A stretch of DNA of 64,000 nucleotides, from assembly GCF_014352875.1 (NCBI RefSeq), contig NZ_CP060695.1, positions 3,379,501 through 3,443,500 on the forward strand, in the 5' to 3' direction. Positions 25,708 through 35,263 of the stretch are shown piece after piece. Within the stretch, counting starts at the first letter, position 1, and every line of letters starts with the position of its first letter. The notes below the pieces were generated by a model, which was given only the letters and a program-made list of their open reading frames with translations, did no database searches and was not told the origin of the DNA. The stretch comes from Polaribacter pectinis. GTDB taxonomy: Bacteria > Bacteroidota > Bacteroidia > Flavobacteriales > Flavobacteriaceae. The position numbers and the translations under genes were made by a program.

Positions 25708-27009
25708 ATGAAAAGTGTAGCACTACACAATAGACTAACCACACTGCTTTTAAGGAGTTTTACGGTATTTTTGTTTTTCGCATTTAGCTTATCTTCTTAT
25801 TCTCAAGATATAGATGAGGCTCGTCAGAAAGAAGGAAAAAAACTATTTAAATCTTTGTGTGCTTCTTGTCACAAGTTAGATAAGAAATTAGTAGGTCCAG
25901 CTTTAGGGAAAGTAGAAGAGCGTAGAGAACACGCTTGGTTACAGTCTTGGATTAAAAATAACGCAGAGTTAAGGGCTTCTGGAGATAGAGATGCAATTGA
26001 AATCTTTGATGAGTACAAGGGTTCGCCTATGACAGCTTTTCCACAGTTAACAGATAAAAATATCGATGATATTTTATACTATACAACTGTTGGTGAAATT
26101 AAAAAGGTTGTTGATAATGCAAATCAAAATGAAGCTACTGTTTCTTCAGGAGGAGCGCCAGAATGGCTTATCTATTTGTTAACAGCTGCTATAGTAGTTG
26201 CTTTCTTGATGATTGCTAGTTTATTAAAGCAAGTTAGTGAGTTAAAAGGGAATAACAACCCAGAAACACAATCTAACTTAAAAAGAGATTTACAGGAACT
26301 TTGGGTTGGTGTAAAGAATAATACTTTTCTAAAAGTAATGTCAACAATATTTTTACTTTTAGTAGGTGCTTACTTTGTGTTCGGAACTTTGTTTAAAGTA
26401 GGTGTTGATGAAGGATATATGCCGCTTCAAGAAATAGCATTTTCTCATAAAATTCATGCAGGTGATAATAAGATAGATTGTCAGTATTGTCATTCATCAG
26501 CAAAGCATAGTAAAACATCTGGTATTCCATCAGCAAATGTTTGTATGAATTGTCATAAAAATATTTCTGAAGTTGCAGAGGATACTAAAATTGAATGGGA
26601 TGGTTTAACTTATGGTAAAGCAGAGTTAGATAAAGAAATTGCGAAAGTTTATAATGCTGTTGGTTGGGATGCAGATAACTTAGAGTATACTGGTGAAACA
26701 AAACCTATTAAATGGGTAAGAGTTCATAATCTTCCAGATTTCGTATACTTTAATCATTCACAACACGTAACTGTTGCAGGATTAAAATGTCAAAAATGTC
26801 ACGGACCTGTAGAGGAAATGGATGAGATGCATCAATATTCTCCATTAACAATGGGTTGGTGTATAGATTGTCATAAAGAAACTAAAGTGGATTTAAAAGG
26901 TAATGAGTATTACAAGAAAATCCATGAAGAGTTGGCAAAGAAATTCAATGTTGAGCAAGTTACAATTGCACAGCTTGGAGGGAAAGAATGTGGTAAATGT
27001 CACTATTAA
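25708..27009 (+). CDS. actA: ACIII subunit ActA: multiheme c-type cytochrome with extra N-terminal monoheme domain
   Basis: This 433-aa exported membrane protein belongs to Alternative Complex III, which oxidises menaquinol and passes electrons toward cytochrome oxidase. After a signal segment comes a monoheme class I cytochrome domain with C51-ASCH and a distal Met region (GSPMTAFPQL). Two hydrophobic segments follow (near 153-172 and 210-230), then a pentaheme domain with CxxCH at about 258, 279, 361, 385 and 428, the last almost at the C-terminus. That makes six heme sites. ActA is normally described as pentaheme, so the N-terminal cytochrome is an added domain. It is the first gene of the actABCDEF-cox operon. 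Confidence 0.93.
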   Translation: MKSVALHNRLTTLLLRSFTVFLFFAFSLSSYSQDIDEARQKEGKKLFKSLCASCHKLDKKLVGPALGKVEERREHAWLQSWIKNNAELRASGDRDAIEIFDEYKGSPMTAFPQLTDKNIDDILYYTTVGEIKKVVDNANQNEATVSSGGAPEWLIYLLTAAIVVAFLMIASLLKQVSELKGNNNPETQSNLKRDLQELWVGVKNNTFLKVMSTIFLLLVGAYFVFGTLFKVGVDEGYMPLQEIAFSHKIHAGDNKIDCQYCHSSAKHSKTSGIPSANVCMNCHKNISEVAEDTKIEWDGLTYGKAELDKEIAKVYNAVGWDADNLEYTGETKPIKWVRVHNLPDFVYFNHSQHVTVAGLKCQKCHGPVEEMDEMHQYSPLTMGWCIDCHKETKVDLKGNEYYKKIHEELAKKFNVEQVTIAQLGGKECGKCHY

Positions 27010-27082
27010 TTAAAGAAGAAAGATAGTTTGGTTTTGGTGTAATAACTAAAACAAATAACTAACAACTAATAACTAAATATAA

Positions 27083-30000
27083 ATGGCTTCAAACAAAAAA
27101 TACTGGCAAAGTGTTGAGGAACTTAAAGGAAGTTCTATTGTTGAAACGTTAAGTAAAAATGAATTTGTAGAAGAAATTCCTACGGATGATTTTTTAGGTG
27201 ATAAAGAAACTTTAGAAAATTCTTCTACATCACGTAGAGATTTCTTAAAATACGTTGGCTTTACAACAGCTGCGGCTTCTTTAGCTGCCTGTGAAGGTCC
27301 AGTTAGAAAGGCTATACCTTATGTTGTAAAACCAGATGATGTGACTATTGGAGTTGCAGATTGGTATGCAACATCTATGGCAGATGGATACGATTTTGCA
27401 AATGTGTTAGTAAAAACACGTGAAGGTCGTCCAATTCAAATAATGCCAAATAAAGATGCAAACGGAACAACAAGTGCTAGGGTACAAGCTTCAGTGTTAT
27501 CTTTATATGATGAAACTTTACGTTTAAAAGAGCCAACTAAAAGTGGAGAAACAATTTCTTGGGCAGATGCAGATAAAGAAATTGGAGCTAAATTAAACGA
27601 ATTAAAAGAAGCTAATAAGTCTGTTGTTTTATTAACAGGAACAATGGCAAGCCCGTCTACAAGTAAAATTGTTGAAGAGTTTATTACAGCTTATCCAAAT
27701 ACAAAACATGTTGTTTATGATGCGGTTTCAGAATCTGGTGCTGTAGATGCTTTTATGGCAATGTATGGTAAACGTGCTTTACCAAACTACCATTTAGATA
27801 AAGCAAAAACAATTGTTTCTTTTGGTGCGGATTTTCTTGGAGATTTTCATGGAGGATTCGAAAAAGCATATATCAATGGAAGAAAGCCGCAAACAGGTAA
27901 AATGTCTTACCATGTGCAGTTAGAGAGTAATATGTCTTTAACTGGTGCTAATTCTGACAAAAGAGTAGTTGTAAAACCATCTGACCAAGTATATGGTTTG
28001 TTGAATTTGTACAACGCTATTACAGGTGCTAATGTTACCTCTAAAGCAACTCCTGCTGATAAAGTTATTAAACAATTAGCTTCAGATTTAAAGAAAGCTG
28101 GTTCTAAAGGTGTTGTTCTTACAGGGTTAAATGATAAAAATGCACAATTAATTGCTTTAGCAATTAATAAAGCATTAAATAGTGAAATTATTGATACAAC
28201 TAATACATTAAATATCCGTCAAGGAAATGATGCAGAGGTTGCTCAATTAGTTTCAGATATGAAAGCTGGTAAAGTTGCAGGAATTCTTTCTTACAATGTT
28301 GATCCAATTTATTCATTGTCAAATTCATCAGATTTTTCTGAAGGACTAAAAAAAGTAGAAATATCGGTAGCATTATCTACAGAGAATAATGAAACAGTAA
28401 ATGCTTCACATTTTGCATTACCAACTCCACATTTCTTGGAGTCTTGGGGAGATGCACAATTTGATTCAGTTACTTATGGTTTAGTACAACCAACTATTCA
28501 ACCACTATTTAATACTCGTCAAGTTCAAGATACGTTGTTAAAATGGTCTGGAAATGCAACTAAATATTACGATTATTTAAAAGCTTTTGCTACAACTAAC
28601 GTTTTAGGTGGAAGTTCTTGGAATACAGCTTTACATAATGGATTCTTTACTTCAACAGCTTCATTAGAAGAAGAAGTTTTCGAATCTACTGTTGTAATTT
28701 CTGATGTAGCTTCAAAATTATCAAGTGCTGCAAATAAAGCATCTGGTTTTGAATTAAATTTTTATACCAAAGCAGGTTTAGGTGATGGTAAACAGGCAAA
28801 CAATCCTTGGTTACAAGAGTTCCCAGATCCTATCACAAGAGCTTCTTGGGATAATTACCTAACAATGTCTATTGCTGATGCTAAAGAATTAGGTTTCGAT
28901 AATCCTGTAAAAGATAATGGTGCTATCAATGGAGATTATGCTAAAGTATCTGTAAATGGTGCAGAAGTAATAGTTCCTGTTATGGTGCAGCCAGGTCAGG
29001 CAAAAGGTTCTGTAGGTTTAGCGTTAGGTTATGGTAAAACTTTTGGCTTAAAAGAAGAAATGAATGTAGGTGTTAATGCTTATCCTTTATATAAAGGAGG
29101 TAATAACATTCAATATAATGTGTCAATAGAAAAAGTATCTGGAACTCATAAATTTGCTTGTACACAAGTACAAAAAACAATTGCTGGGCGTCATGATATT
29201 TTAAAAGTAGCTTCTTTAAAAGACTACAATACTGTTGCACCTAAAGATCATAAAAATGGTTGGAATAAACCTTCTTATGTTTCTTATGATCATCAAGAAG
29301 TCGAAGCTAATACCATTGATTTATGGGATGAGCATAACAGGGAAATTGGTCATCACTTTAATTTATCTATAGATTTAACATCTTGTACTGGTTGTGGAGC
29401 TTGTGTTATAGCATGTCATGCTGAAAACAACGTTCCAGTAGTAGGTAAAAATGAAGTTAGAGTTGGTAGAGATATGCACTGGTTGCGTATTGATAGATAT
29501 TATTCTTCTGAAGTAGAAACTAGAGAAGAAGCAAAAGAATTAGGGTTAAGTAGAGGTGAAATGTATGAAGCATTAGAAACTGAAGCAGAAAATCCTGAAG
29601 TTACTTTTCAGCCGATGATGTGTCAGCACTGTAATCACGCTCCTTGTGAGACTGTGTGTCCAGTTGCAGCAACATCTCATGGTCGTCAAGGACAAAACCA
29701 AATGGCATACAACAGATGTGTTGGTACAAGGTATTGTGCAAATAACTGTCCATATAGAGTTCGTCGTTTTAACTGGTTTCAATACTCAAATAATAATGAG
29801 TTTGATTTCAATATGAATAATGAATATGGTAAAATGGTTTTAAACCCAGATGTTGTAGTTCGTTCTAGAGGAGTTATGGAAAAGTGTTCTATGTGTATTC
29901 AAATGACACAAGCAACAATTCTAAAAGCTAAAAAAGAAGGAAGAGCTGTAAATACTGATGAGTTCGAAACTGCTTGTTCATCTGCATGTACAACAGGAGC

Positions 30001-30145
30001 TATGGTATTTGGTGATGTAAACAATAAAGAAGACGAAGTAGCTGCATTAGCAGAAGATAAAAGAGCATATAATGTTTTAGATTATCTTCAAACGAAGCCA
30101 AATGTAATCTATCAAGTGAAGATAAAAAACACAAACGAAGCGTAA
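27083..30145 (+). CDS. actB: ACIII subunit ActB: iron-sulfur/molybdopterin-family subunit
   Basis: The 1020-aa protein combines a molybdopterin-oxidoreductase-like domain (about residues 75-740) with a ferredoxin-type domain. A Tat signal (SRRDFLK at 50-56) leads to the lipobox SLAAC with C70, so it is exported folded and probably lipid-anchored. The C-terminal part has four cluster-binding sets: CTGCGACVIAC, CQHCNHAPCETVC, CVGTRYCANNCP, and CSMC with CSSAC. In the published Flavobacterium johnsoniae complex the molybdenum cofactor is absent and the clusters carry the electrons. The same is assumed here. The unusually long 49-residue lead before the Tat motif is typical of ActB. Confidence 0.95.
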   Translation: MASNKKYWQSVEELKGSSIVETLSKNEFVEEIPTDDFLGDKETLENSSTSRRDFLKYVGFTTAAASLAACEGPVRKAIPYVVKPDDVTIGVADWYATSMADGYDFANVLVKTREGRPIQIMPNKDANGTTSARVQASVLSLYDETLRLKEPTKSGETISWADADKEIGAKLNELKEANKSVVLLTGTMASPSTSKIVEEFITAYPNTKHVVYDAVSESGAVDAFMAMYGKRALPNYHLDKAKTIVSFGADFLGDFHGGFEKAYINGRKPQTGKMSYHVQLESNMSLTGANSDKRVVVKPSDQVYGLLNLYNAITGANVTSKATPADKVIKQLASDLKKAGSKGVVLTGLNDKNAQLIALAINKALNSEIIDTTNTLNIRQGNDAEVAQLVSDMKAGKVAGILSYNVDPIYSLSNSSDFSEGLKKVEISVALSTENNETVNASHFALPTPHFLESWGDAQFDSVTYGLVQPTIQPLFNTRQVQDTLLKWSGNATKYYDYLKAFATTNVLGGSSWNTALHNGFFTSTASLEEEVFESTVVISDVASKLSSAANKASGFELNFYTKAGLGDGKQANNPWLQEFPDPITRASWDNYLTMSIADAKELGFDNPVKDNGAINGDYAKVSVNGAEVIVPVMVQPGQAKGSVGLALGYGKTFGLKEEMNVGVNAYPLYKGGNNIQYNVSIEKVSGTHKFACTQVQKTIAGRHDILKVASLKDYNTVAPKDHKNGWNKPSYVSYDHQEVEANTIDLWDEHNREIGHHFNLSIDLTSCTGCGACVIACHAENNVPVVGKNEVRVGRDMHWLRIDRYYSSEVETREEAKELGLSRGEMYEALETEAENPEVTFQPMMCQHCNHAPCETVCPVAATSHGRQGQNQMAYNRCVGTRYCANNCPYRVRRFNWFQYSNNNEFDFNMNNEYGKMVLNPDVVVRSRGVMEKCSMCIQMTQATILKAKKEGRAVNTDEFETACSSACTTGAMVFGDVNNKEDEVAALAEDKRAYNVLDYLQTKPNVIYQVKIKNTNEA

Positions 30146-30167
30146 TTAAAATTTAAGATATAAAAAT

Positions 30168-31631
30168 ATGTCTCATTACGAAGCACCCATAAGGGAACCT
30201 TTAGTATTAGGTGATAAAACATATCACGATATTACCGAAGACATTGCAAAACCTATAGAAGGTAAAGCAAATAAGAATTGGTACATGGCATTTTACATTT
30301 CTTTAGCAGCAATGCTATGGGGGTTTGGATGTATCTTTTACACAGTAGGAACTGGTATTGGAGTTTGGGGATTGAGCAAGAACATTGGATGGGCTTGGGA
30401 TATTACTAACTTTGTATGGTGGGTAGGTATTGGTCATGCAGGAACATTAATTTCTGCTGTACTTTTATTATTCCGTCAAAAATGGAGAATGGCAATTAAC
30501 CGTTCTGCAGAAGCAATGACAATTTTTGCTGTTTTTCAAGCTGGATTGTTTCCAATCATTCACATGGGGCGTCCTTGGAACGGATATTGGGTTTTACCAA
30601 TTCCTAACCAGTTTGGATCACTTTGGGTAAACTTTAACTCACCATTATTATGGGATGTATTTGCAATCTCAACATATTTATCTGTATCATTAGTTTTCTG
30701 GTGGACAGGTTTATTACCAGATTTTGCAATGATTCGTGATAGAGCTGTAAAACCTTTTCAAAAGAAAATTTACGCTTTATTATCATTTGGTTGGTCTGGT
30801 AGAGCAAAAGATTGGCAACGTTTCGAAGAAGTATCTTTGGTACTTGCAGGTTTAGCAACACCATTAGTACTTTCTGTACATACAATTGTATCTATGGACT
30901 TTGCAACATCAATCAACCCAGGTTGGCACTCAACAATTTTCCCACCTTATTTCGTAGCTGGAGCTATCTTTTCTGGATTTGCAATGGTACAAACGTTATT
31001 AGGTATTATGAGAAAAGTTACTAATATGGAAGATTATATTACACGTTTGCACGTAGAATATATGAATATTGTAATTATTTTAACTGGTGGAATTGTAGCT
31101 GTAGCTTATGCAACTGAATTTTTTATAGCTTGGTATACAGGTTCTCCTTATGAGTACTACACATATTTATCTGTAGGTGCTGCAACAGGTCCTTATGCTT
31201 GGGCATTCTACTCTTTATTATTCTTTAACATCTTAACTCCACAGTTATTATGGTTCAAGAAAATTAGAAGAAGTTTTATATGGTCATTTATCATTTCAAT
31301 ATTTATTAATATTGGTATGTGGTTTGAACGTTTCGATATCATTGCAATTGTATTAAGTAAAGGTCATTTACCATCAACATGGTGGCGTTTTGAGCCAACT
31401 TTTGTAGATGTTGGTATCTTTATTGGAACAATTGGGTTCTTCTTTGTATTATTCTTATTATATGCAAGAACATTCCCAGTAATCGCGCAAGCGGAAGTAA
31501 AAACAATATTAAAATCTTCTGGTGAATTTTACAAGAAGAGAAGAGAACAAGGAATTCCTACAAAACCTGCGATTGTTGTAGCAAAAGCAGCTGTAAAAAA
31601 GGAAGATTCTGATAACAATTTAAACGAATAA
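30168..31631 (+). CDS. actC: ACIII subunit ActC: NrfD-like quinol-binding membrane protein
   Basis: A 487-aa inner-membrane protein of the NrfD/PsrC family with about ten transmembrane helices. Landmarks include WWVGIGHAGTLISA, the acidic/His-rich loops around FPIIHMGRPWNGYW, and a cytoplasmic C-terminal Lys-rich tail. In ACIII, ActC holds the menaquinol oxidation site next to the ActB iron-sulfur chain. It follows actB by 22 bases and overlaps no gene. The paralogue ActF (32749-34188) has the same fold but is longer at its N-terminus. Confidence 0.95.
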   Translation: MSHYEAPIREPLVLGDKTYHDITEDIAKPIEGKANKNWYMAFYISLAAMLWGFGCIFYTVGTGIGVWGLSKNIGWAWDITNFVWWVGIGHAGTLISAVLLLFRQKWRMAINRSAEAMTIFAVFQAGLFPIIHMGRPWNGYWVLPIPNQFGSLWVNFNSPLLWDVFAISTYLSVSLVFWWTGLLPDFAMIRDRAVKPFQKKIYALLSFGWSGRAKDWQRFEEVSLVLAGLATPLVLSVHTIVSMDFATSINPGWHSTIFPPYFVAGAIFSGFAMVQTLLGIMRKVTNMEDYITRLHVEYMNIVIILTGGIVAVAYATEFFIAWYTGSPYEYYTYLSVGAATGPYAWAFYSLLFFNILTPQLLWFKKIRRSFIWSFIISIFINIGMWFERFDIIAIVLSKGHLPSTWWRFEPTFVDVGIFIGTIGFFFVLFLLYARTFPVIAQAEVKTILKSSGEFYKKRREQGIPTKPAIVVAKAAVKKEDSDNNLNE

Positions 31632-31633
31632 TT

Positions 31634-32161
31634 ATGGAATCATCAAAAGTTATTCATGCGTTTTATACTGATGACGAAATTTTGTTAGATGCAGTGAAAG
31701 TTGTAAAAGCAAAACATCATCATATTGAAGAAGTATTTTGTCCATTCCCAGTACATGGTTTAGACAAAGCTATGGGGTTGGCTCCAACAAGATTAGCTAT
31801 TACAGCTTTCTTTTACGGAATCACAGGTTTGTCTGTTGCTATTTGGATGACAAATTACATGATGATTCAAGATTGGCCTCAAGATATTGGAGGTAAACCA
31901 AGTTTTTCTTGGGTTGCTAATATGCCAGCATTTGTACCAATTATGTTTGAATTAACAGTGTTTTTTGCAGCTCACTTAATGGTAATTACTTTTTATATGA
32001 GAAGTAGAATTTGGCCATTTAAAGAGGCAGAGAATCCTGATCCAAGAACTACAGATGATCATTTTTTAATGGAAATACCTGTACATAACAATGAAGCAGA
32101 ATTAACAGCTTTATTAGCAACTACAGGAGCTGTAGAAATTAATATAGTAGACAAGCACTAA
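31634..32161 (+). CDS. actD: ACIII subunit ActD (DUF3341)
   Basis: The 175-aa protein has an N-terminal soluble domain (VIHAFYTDDEILLDAVKVVKAK). Two transmembrane helices follow, around residues 58-78 and 98-122, as in DUF3341 proteins. It packs between ActC and ActF on the membrane and carries no cofactor motif. The start is 2 bases after the actC stop, which implies translational coupling. Confidence 0.94.
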   Translation: MESSKVIHAFYTDDEILLDAVKVVKAKHHHIEEVFCPFPVHGLDKAMGLAPTRLAITAFFYGITGLSVAIWMTNYMMIQDWPQDIGGKPSFSWVANMPAFVPIMFELTVFFAAHLMVITFYMRSRIWPFKEAENPDPRTTDDHFLMEIPVHNNEAELTALLATTGAVEINIVDKH

Positions 32162-32168
32162 TAGATAG

Positions 32169-32723
32169 ATGATAATGAAGAATTTTAGATTAATTATCGC
32201 TTTACTAGTTGTTGCAAGTTTTATTTCTTGTAACAATAGAAGAACACCTAGCCTTCAATATATGCCTGATATGTATGTATCTGTACCATATAATCCAAAT
32301 GGAGCAGAAGGTTTAAATGGGAATCCAGTAAATTCGGAGCCAGTTGCAGGAACAATTGCACGTGGAGGCCATGCTAGTTATGATATTCCTAATACTAATG
32401 AAGGATATGAAAAAGCAAAAGCCGAATTAACAAATCCTATTGAAGCTTCTGAAGAAAATTTAGAGAACGGAAAAAAAATGTACGATATTTATTGTGCAAC
32501 TTGTCATGGAACTAAAGGTGATGGAAATGGGGTTTTATCTCAAAGAGAGAAATTTTCTGGGATTCCTAACTATAAAGATAGAGATATAAACGCAGGTAGT
32601 ATTTATCATGTAATCATGCACGGTAAAAACTTAATGGGTTCACATGCATCTCAATTAACGTATAAAGAGCGTTGGCAAATAGTACAATACGTAGAACAAT
32701 TACGTATAGAATTAGCAAAATAA
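32169..32723 (+). CDS. actE: ACIII subunit ActE: monoheme cytochrome c lipoprotein
   Basis: The 184-aa protein has a lipoprotein signal with lipidation cysteine near residue 21 (ASFISCNNRR), so it is anchored on the periplasmic side. The single heme site CATCHGTKGDGNG sits near residue 111, and a distal Met is available in the GKNLMGSH segment. An alternative ATG lies 6 bases downstream of the first one and either could be used. It accepts electrons from ActA and hands them to the oxidase, which is encoded three genes downstream. Confidence 0.93.
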   Translation: MIMKNFRLIIALLVVASFISCNNRRTPSLQYMPDMYVSVPYNPNGAEGLNGNPVNSEPVAGTIARGGHASYDIPNTNEGYEKAKAELTNPIEASEENLENGKKMYDIYCATCHGTKGDGNGVLSQREKFSGIPNYKDRDINAGSIYHVIMHGKNLMGSHASQLTYKERWQIVQYVEQLRIELAK

Positions 32724-32748
32724 TTACAAAAAGAAGAATACGAAAGAT

Positions 32749-34188
32749 ATGTATCAATTCTCAGGTAAATTAAAAACATTCTCATTAGCACTAATTATTT
32801 TAGGAGCTTTGGGTATTGCATATAGTTTTTATTCAGCACCTAAAACTGTTGAAGAAGCTAAAGAAATTATAGCACATCAAGTGTCATCACATGGAAACAC
32901 TCATGGTGATTCTCATGATGAAGTTTCAAAAGAAGATCACAAAAGTGATGCTGTATTTGATTCTCATGGTGTTAAAAAAGAAGCACATGCTTCTTCAGGT
33001 GATCATGCAGAGCATCATGACGCAAAACATGATGAGCATGTTTTTCATCAATTGCAAAATAAACCTTGGGCTGCATTTTATGTAGCATTATTTTTCTTTT
33101 TAGGAGTTACATTATTGGTATTAGCCTTTTATGCATCGCAAAGAGTAGCACAATCTGGTTGGTCTGTTGTTTTGTTTAGAGTAATGGAAGCAATAACAGC
33201 TAATTTAGTGCCAACATCTGTAATAATGTTATTTGTAGTAATTGCTTCGGTAATGCACATTAATCACCTTTTTCCTTGGATGGCAGAAGGAGTTTTCGAC
33301 CCAACAAGTGCAAATTATGATCCTATTATAGAAGGTAAAGCTTGGTGGATGAATATTCCAGGTTGGACAATTAGAAGTATAATCTATTTAGTAATATGGA
33401 ATGCTTACAGATGGTTTATCCGTAGAAATTCTATTAAAGAGGATACTGCAAATGATGGTGGTAAAACATATAAATTAAATTACAATGTATCTGTAGGATT
33501 TATTTTCCTATTTATGATTACAGAATCTATGATGTCTTGGGATTGGATTATGGGATTAGATCCTCACTGGTTCTCTACATTATTTGGTTGGTATGTTCTA
33601 GCAAGTTTACTAGTAAGTGCTTTAACAGCAATTGCTTTTGTTACAATATACTTACGTTCTAAAGGAGCTTTACCAGGAGTAAACGATAGTCATATTCATG
33701 ATTTAGCTAAATTCATGTTTGGTTTTTCTGTATTTTGGACTTATTTATGGTTTGCTCAATTTATGTTAATCTGGTATGCAGACATTCCGGAAGAAACAAC
33801 TTACTTTGTAGCAAGATTTAATGAATATAAATTACCATTTTTAGCTATGGTAGGTATGAATTTTGTATTCCCAATATTGTTATTATTAAATAGCGACTTT
33901 AAGAGTATTCCTTGGTTTGTTGTAATTGGAGGTATTGTTATTCTTGCAGGACACTATATAGATATTTTTGTAATGGTTATGCCTGCAACAGTTGGTGCAC
34001 AATGGTCTTTCGGTATTGCAGAATTAAGTGCCTTGTTATTCTTTTTAGGAATCTTTATTTATGCTACATTTAGTGCATTCGCTAAAGCAAATCCTATACC
34101 ACAAGGAAATCCATTTTTAGAAGAAAGTGAACACTTTCACTATTATAATATTGAACACAGAGGAGAAGGATCATCAGATCATCATTAA
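32749..34188 (+). CDS. actF: ACIII subunit ActF: NrfD-like membrane protein
   Basis: The 479-aa inner-membrane protein is the second NrfD-type subunit, with about ten transmembrane helices. It differs from ActC in a His/Glu/Asp-rich periplasmic segment between the first and second helices (about residues 45-100: HGNTHGDSHDE, HAEHHDAKHDEH) that could bind metal. The core motifs MITESMMSWDWIMGLDPHW and YLWFAQFMLIWYADIPEE are characteristic of the quinol:cytochrome c oxidoreductase subunit of ACIII. The C-terminus is again His-rich (SSDHH). ActF is not thought to bind quinol in the known structure but may help translocate protons. Confidence 0.94.
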   Translation: MYQFSGKLKTFSLALIILGALGIAYSFYSAPKTVEEAKEIIAHQVSSHGNTHGDSHDEVSKEDHKSDAVFDSHGVKKEAHASSGDHAEHHDAKHDEHVFHQLQNKPWAAFYVALFFFLGVTLLVLAFYASQRVAQSGWSVVLFRVMEAITANLVPTSVIMLFVVIASVMHINHLFPWMAEGVFDPTSANYDPIIEGKAWWMNIPGWTIRSIIYLVIWNAYRWFIRRNSIKEDTANDGGKTYKLNYNVSVGFIFLFMITESMMSWDWIMGLDPHWFSTLFGWYVLASLLVSALTAIAFVTIYLRSKGALPGVNDSHIHDLAKFMFGFSVFWTYLWFAQFMLIWYADIPEETTYFVARFNEYKLPFLAMVGMNFVFPILLLLNSDFKSIPWFVVIGGIVILAGHYIDIFVMVMPATVGAQWSFGIAELSALLFFLGIFIYATFSAFAKANPIPQGNPFLEESEHFHYYNIEHRGEGSSDHH

Positions 34189-34225
34189 TAATAATTTGAA
34201 CTAAAATAATTAAGACGAGATAACT

Positions 34226-35233
34226 ATGCTAGCTCTATTTTATATTTTTATAGCTGTTGCAATCGGAGTAAGTTTCTGGCAAATAACCAGGATTTTAAAC
34301 TTAAGAGGCGTAATCGCCACGGATAAAGACAACGCAAAGCAGGGTACAAATGCTATATATTTTATGGTATTCTTATACGCAATGATGATTTACTGTTTAA
34401 TTTTCATGAATGTAATTATGTTACCAGAATCTGCTTCTATTGAAGGAGAACATGATGACAATTTATTTGATATTACATTTTGGTTGATTGGTATTGTTCA
34501 GTTTATTATGCAGTTTTTAATCTTTTACTTCACATTTAAATATAGAGGTAAGGAAGGTAAAAAAGCTAAATTTTATGCAGATAGCCACAAACTTGAATTA
34601 ATCTGGACAGTAACTCCAGCTGTTGTTCTTGTGTTCTTAATTGGATATGGTTTATGGCAATGGAATGACATTATGGATTTATCTGATGAAAAAGATGCAG
34701 TTGTAATTGAAGTATATTCTCAACAATTTAGATGGGATGCACGTTATGCAGGAGAAGATAATGCTTTAGGTTTAGGAAACGTAAACTATATTAAAGGTAT
34801 TAACACGATGGGTGTTGATATGACTGATAAAAATTCTGCTGACGATAAACAAGTAACAGAATTGTATTTGCCAAAAGGAAGAAAAATACATTTTAAATTC
34901 CGTTCTCAAGATGTTTTACATTCAGCTTATATGCCCCATTTTAGAGCTCAAATGAATTGTGTTCCTGGTATGGTTACAGAATTTGGTTTTACACCAAAAT
35001 ACACTACCGAAGAAATGAGACAACAACCTGAAGTTATTAAAAAAACAAAAGGAATTAACAAAATAAGACAAGCTAAAGGAGAAGATCCTTACGTGTTTGA
35101 TTATTTGTTATTATGTAATAAAATTTGTGGAGCTTCTCATTACAACATGCAAATGAAAATTACTGTTGTAGAACAAGAAGAGTACGACAAATGGATTGCA
35201 GAGCAACCAACATTAGCATCAGTTATTAAATAA
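34226..35233 (+). CDS. coxB: cytochrome c oxidase subunit II (CuA)
   Basis: The 335-aa subunit has three hydrophobic segments near the N-terminus (one more than usual) followed by a periplasmic cupredoxin domain. The CuA ligands are complete: an upstream His (VLHSAYMPHF) and C297-x3-C301-x3-H305-x2-M308 (CNKICGASHYNM). This identifies a cytochrome-c-oxidising aa3-type enzyme and not a quinol oxidase. There is no fused cytochrome c domain, consistent with direct electron entry from ActA/ActE. It is encoded 37 bases after actF in the same operon. Confidence 0.95.
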   Translation: MLALFYIFIAVAIGVSFWQITRILNLRGVIATDKDNAKQGTNAIYFMVFLYAMMIYCLIFMNVIMLPESASIEGEHDDNLFDITFWLIGIVQFIMQFLIFYFTFKYRGKEGKKAKFYADSHKLELIWTVTPAVVLVFLIGYGLWQWNDIMDLSDEKDAVVIEVYSQQFRWDARYAGEDNALGLGNVNYIKGINTMGVDMTDKNSADDKQVTELYLPKGRKIHFKFRSQDVLHSAYMPHFRAQMNCVPGMVTEFGFTPKYTTEEMRQQPEVIKKTKGINKIRQAKGEDPYVFDYLLLCNKICGASHYNMQMKITVVEQEEYDKWIAEQPTLASVIK

Positions 35234-35263
35234 TTAAATTAAGATACTACAAATAAATAGATT

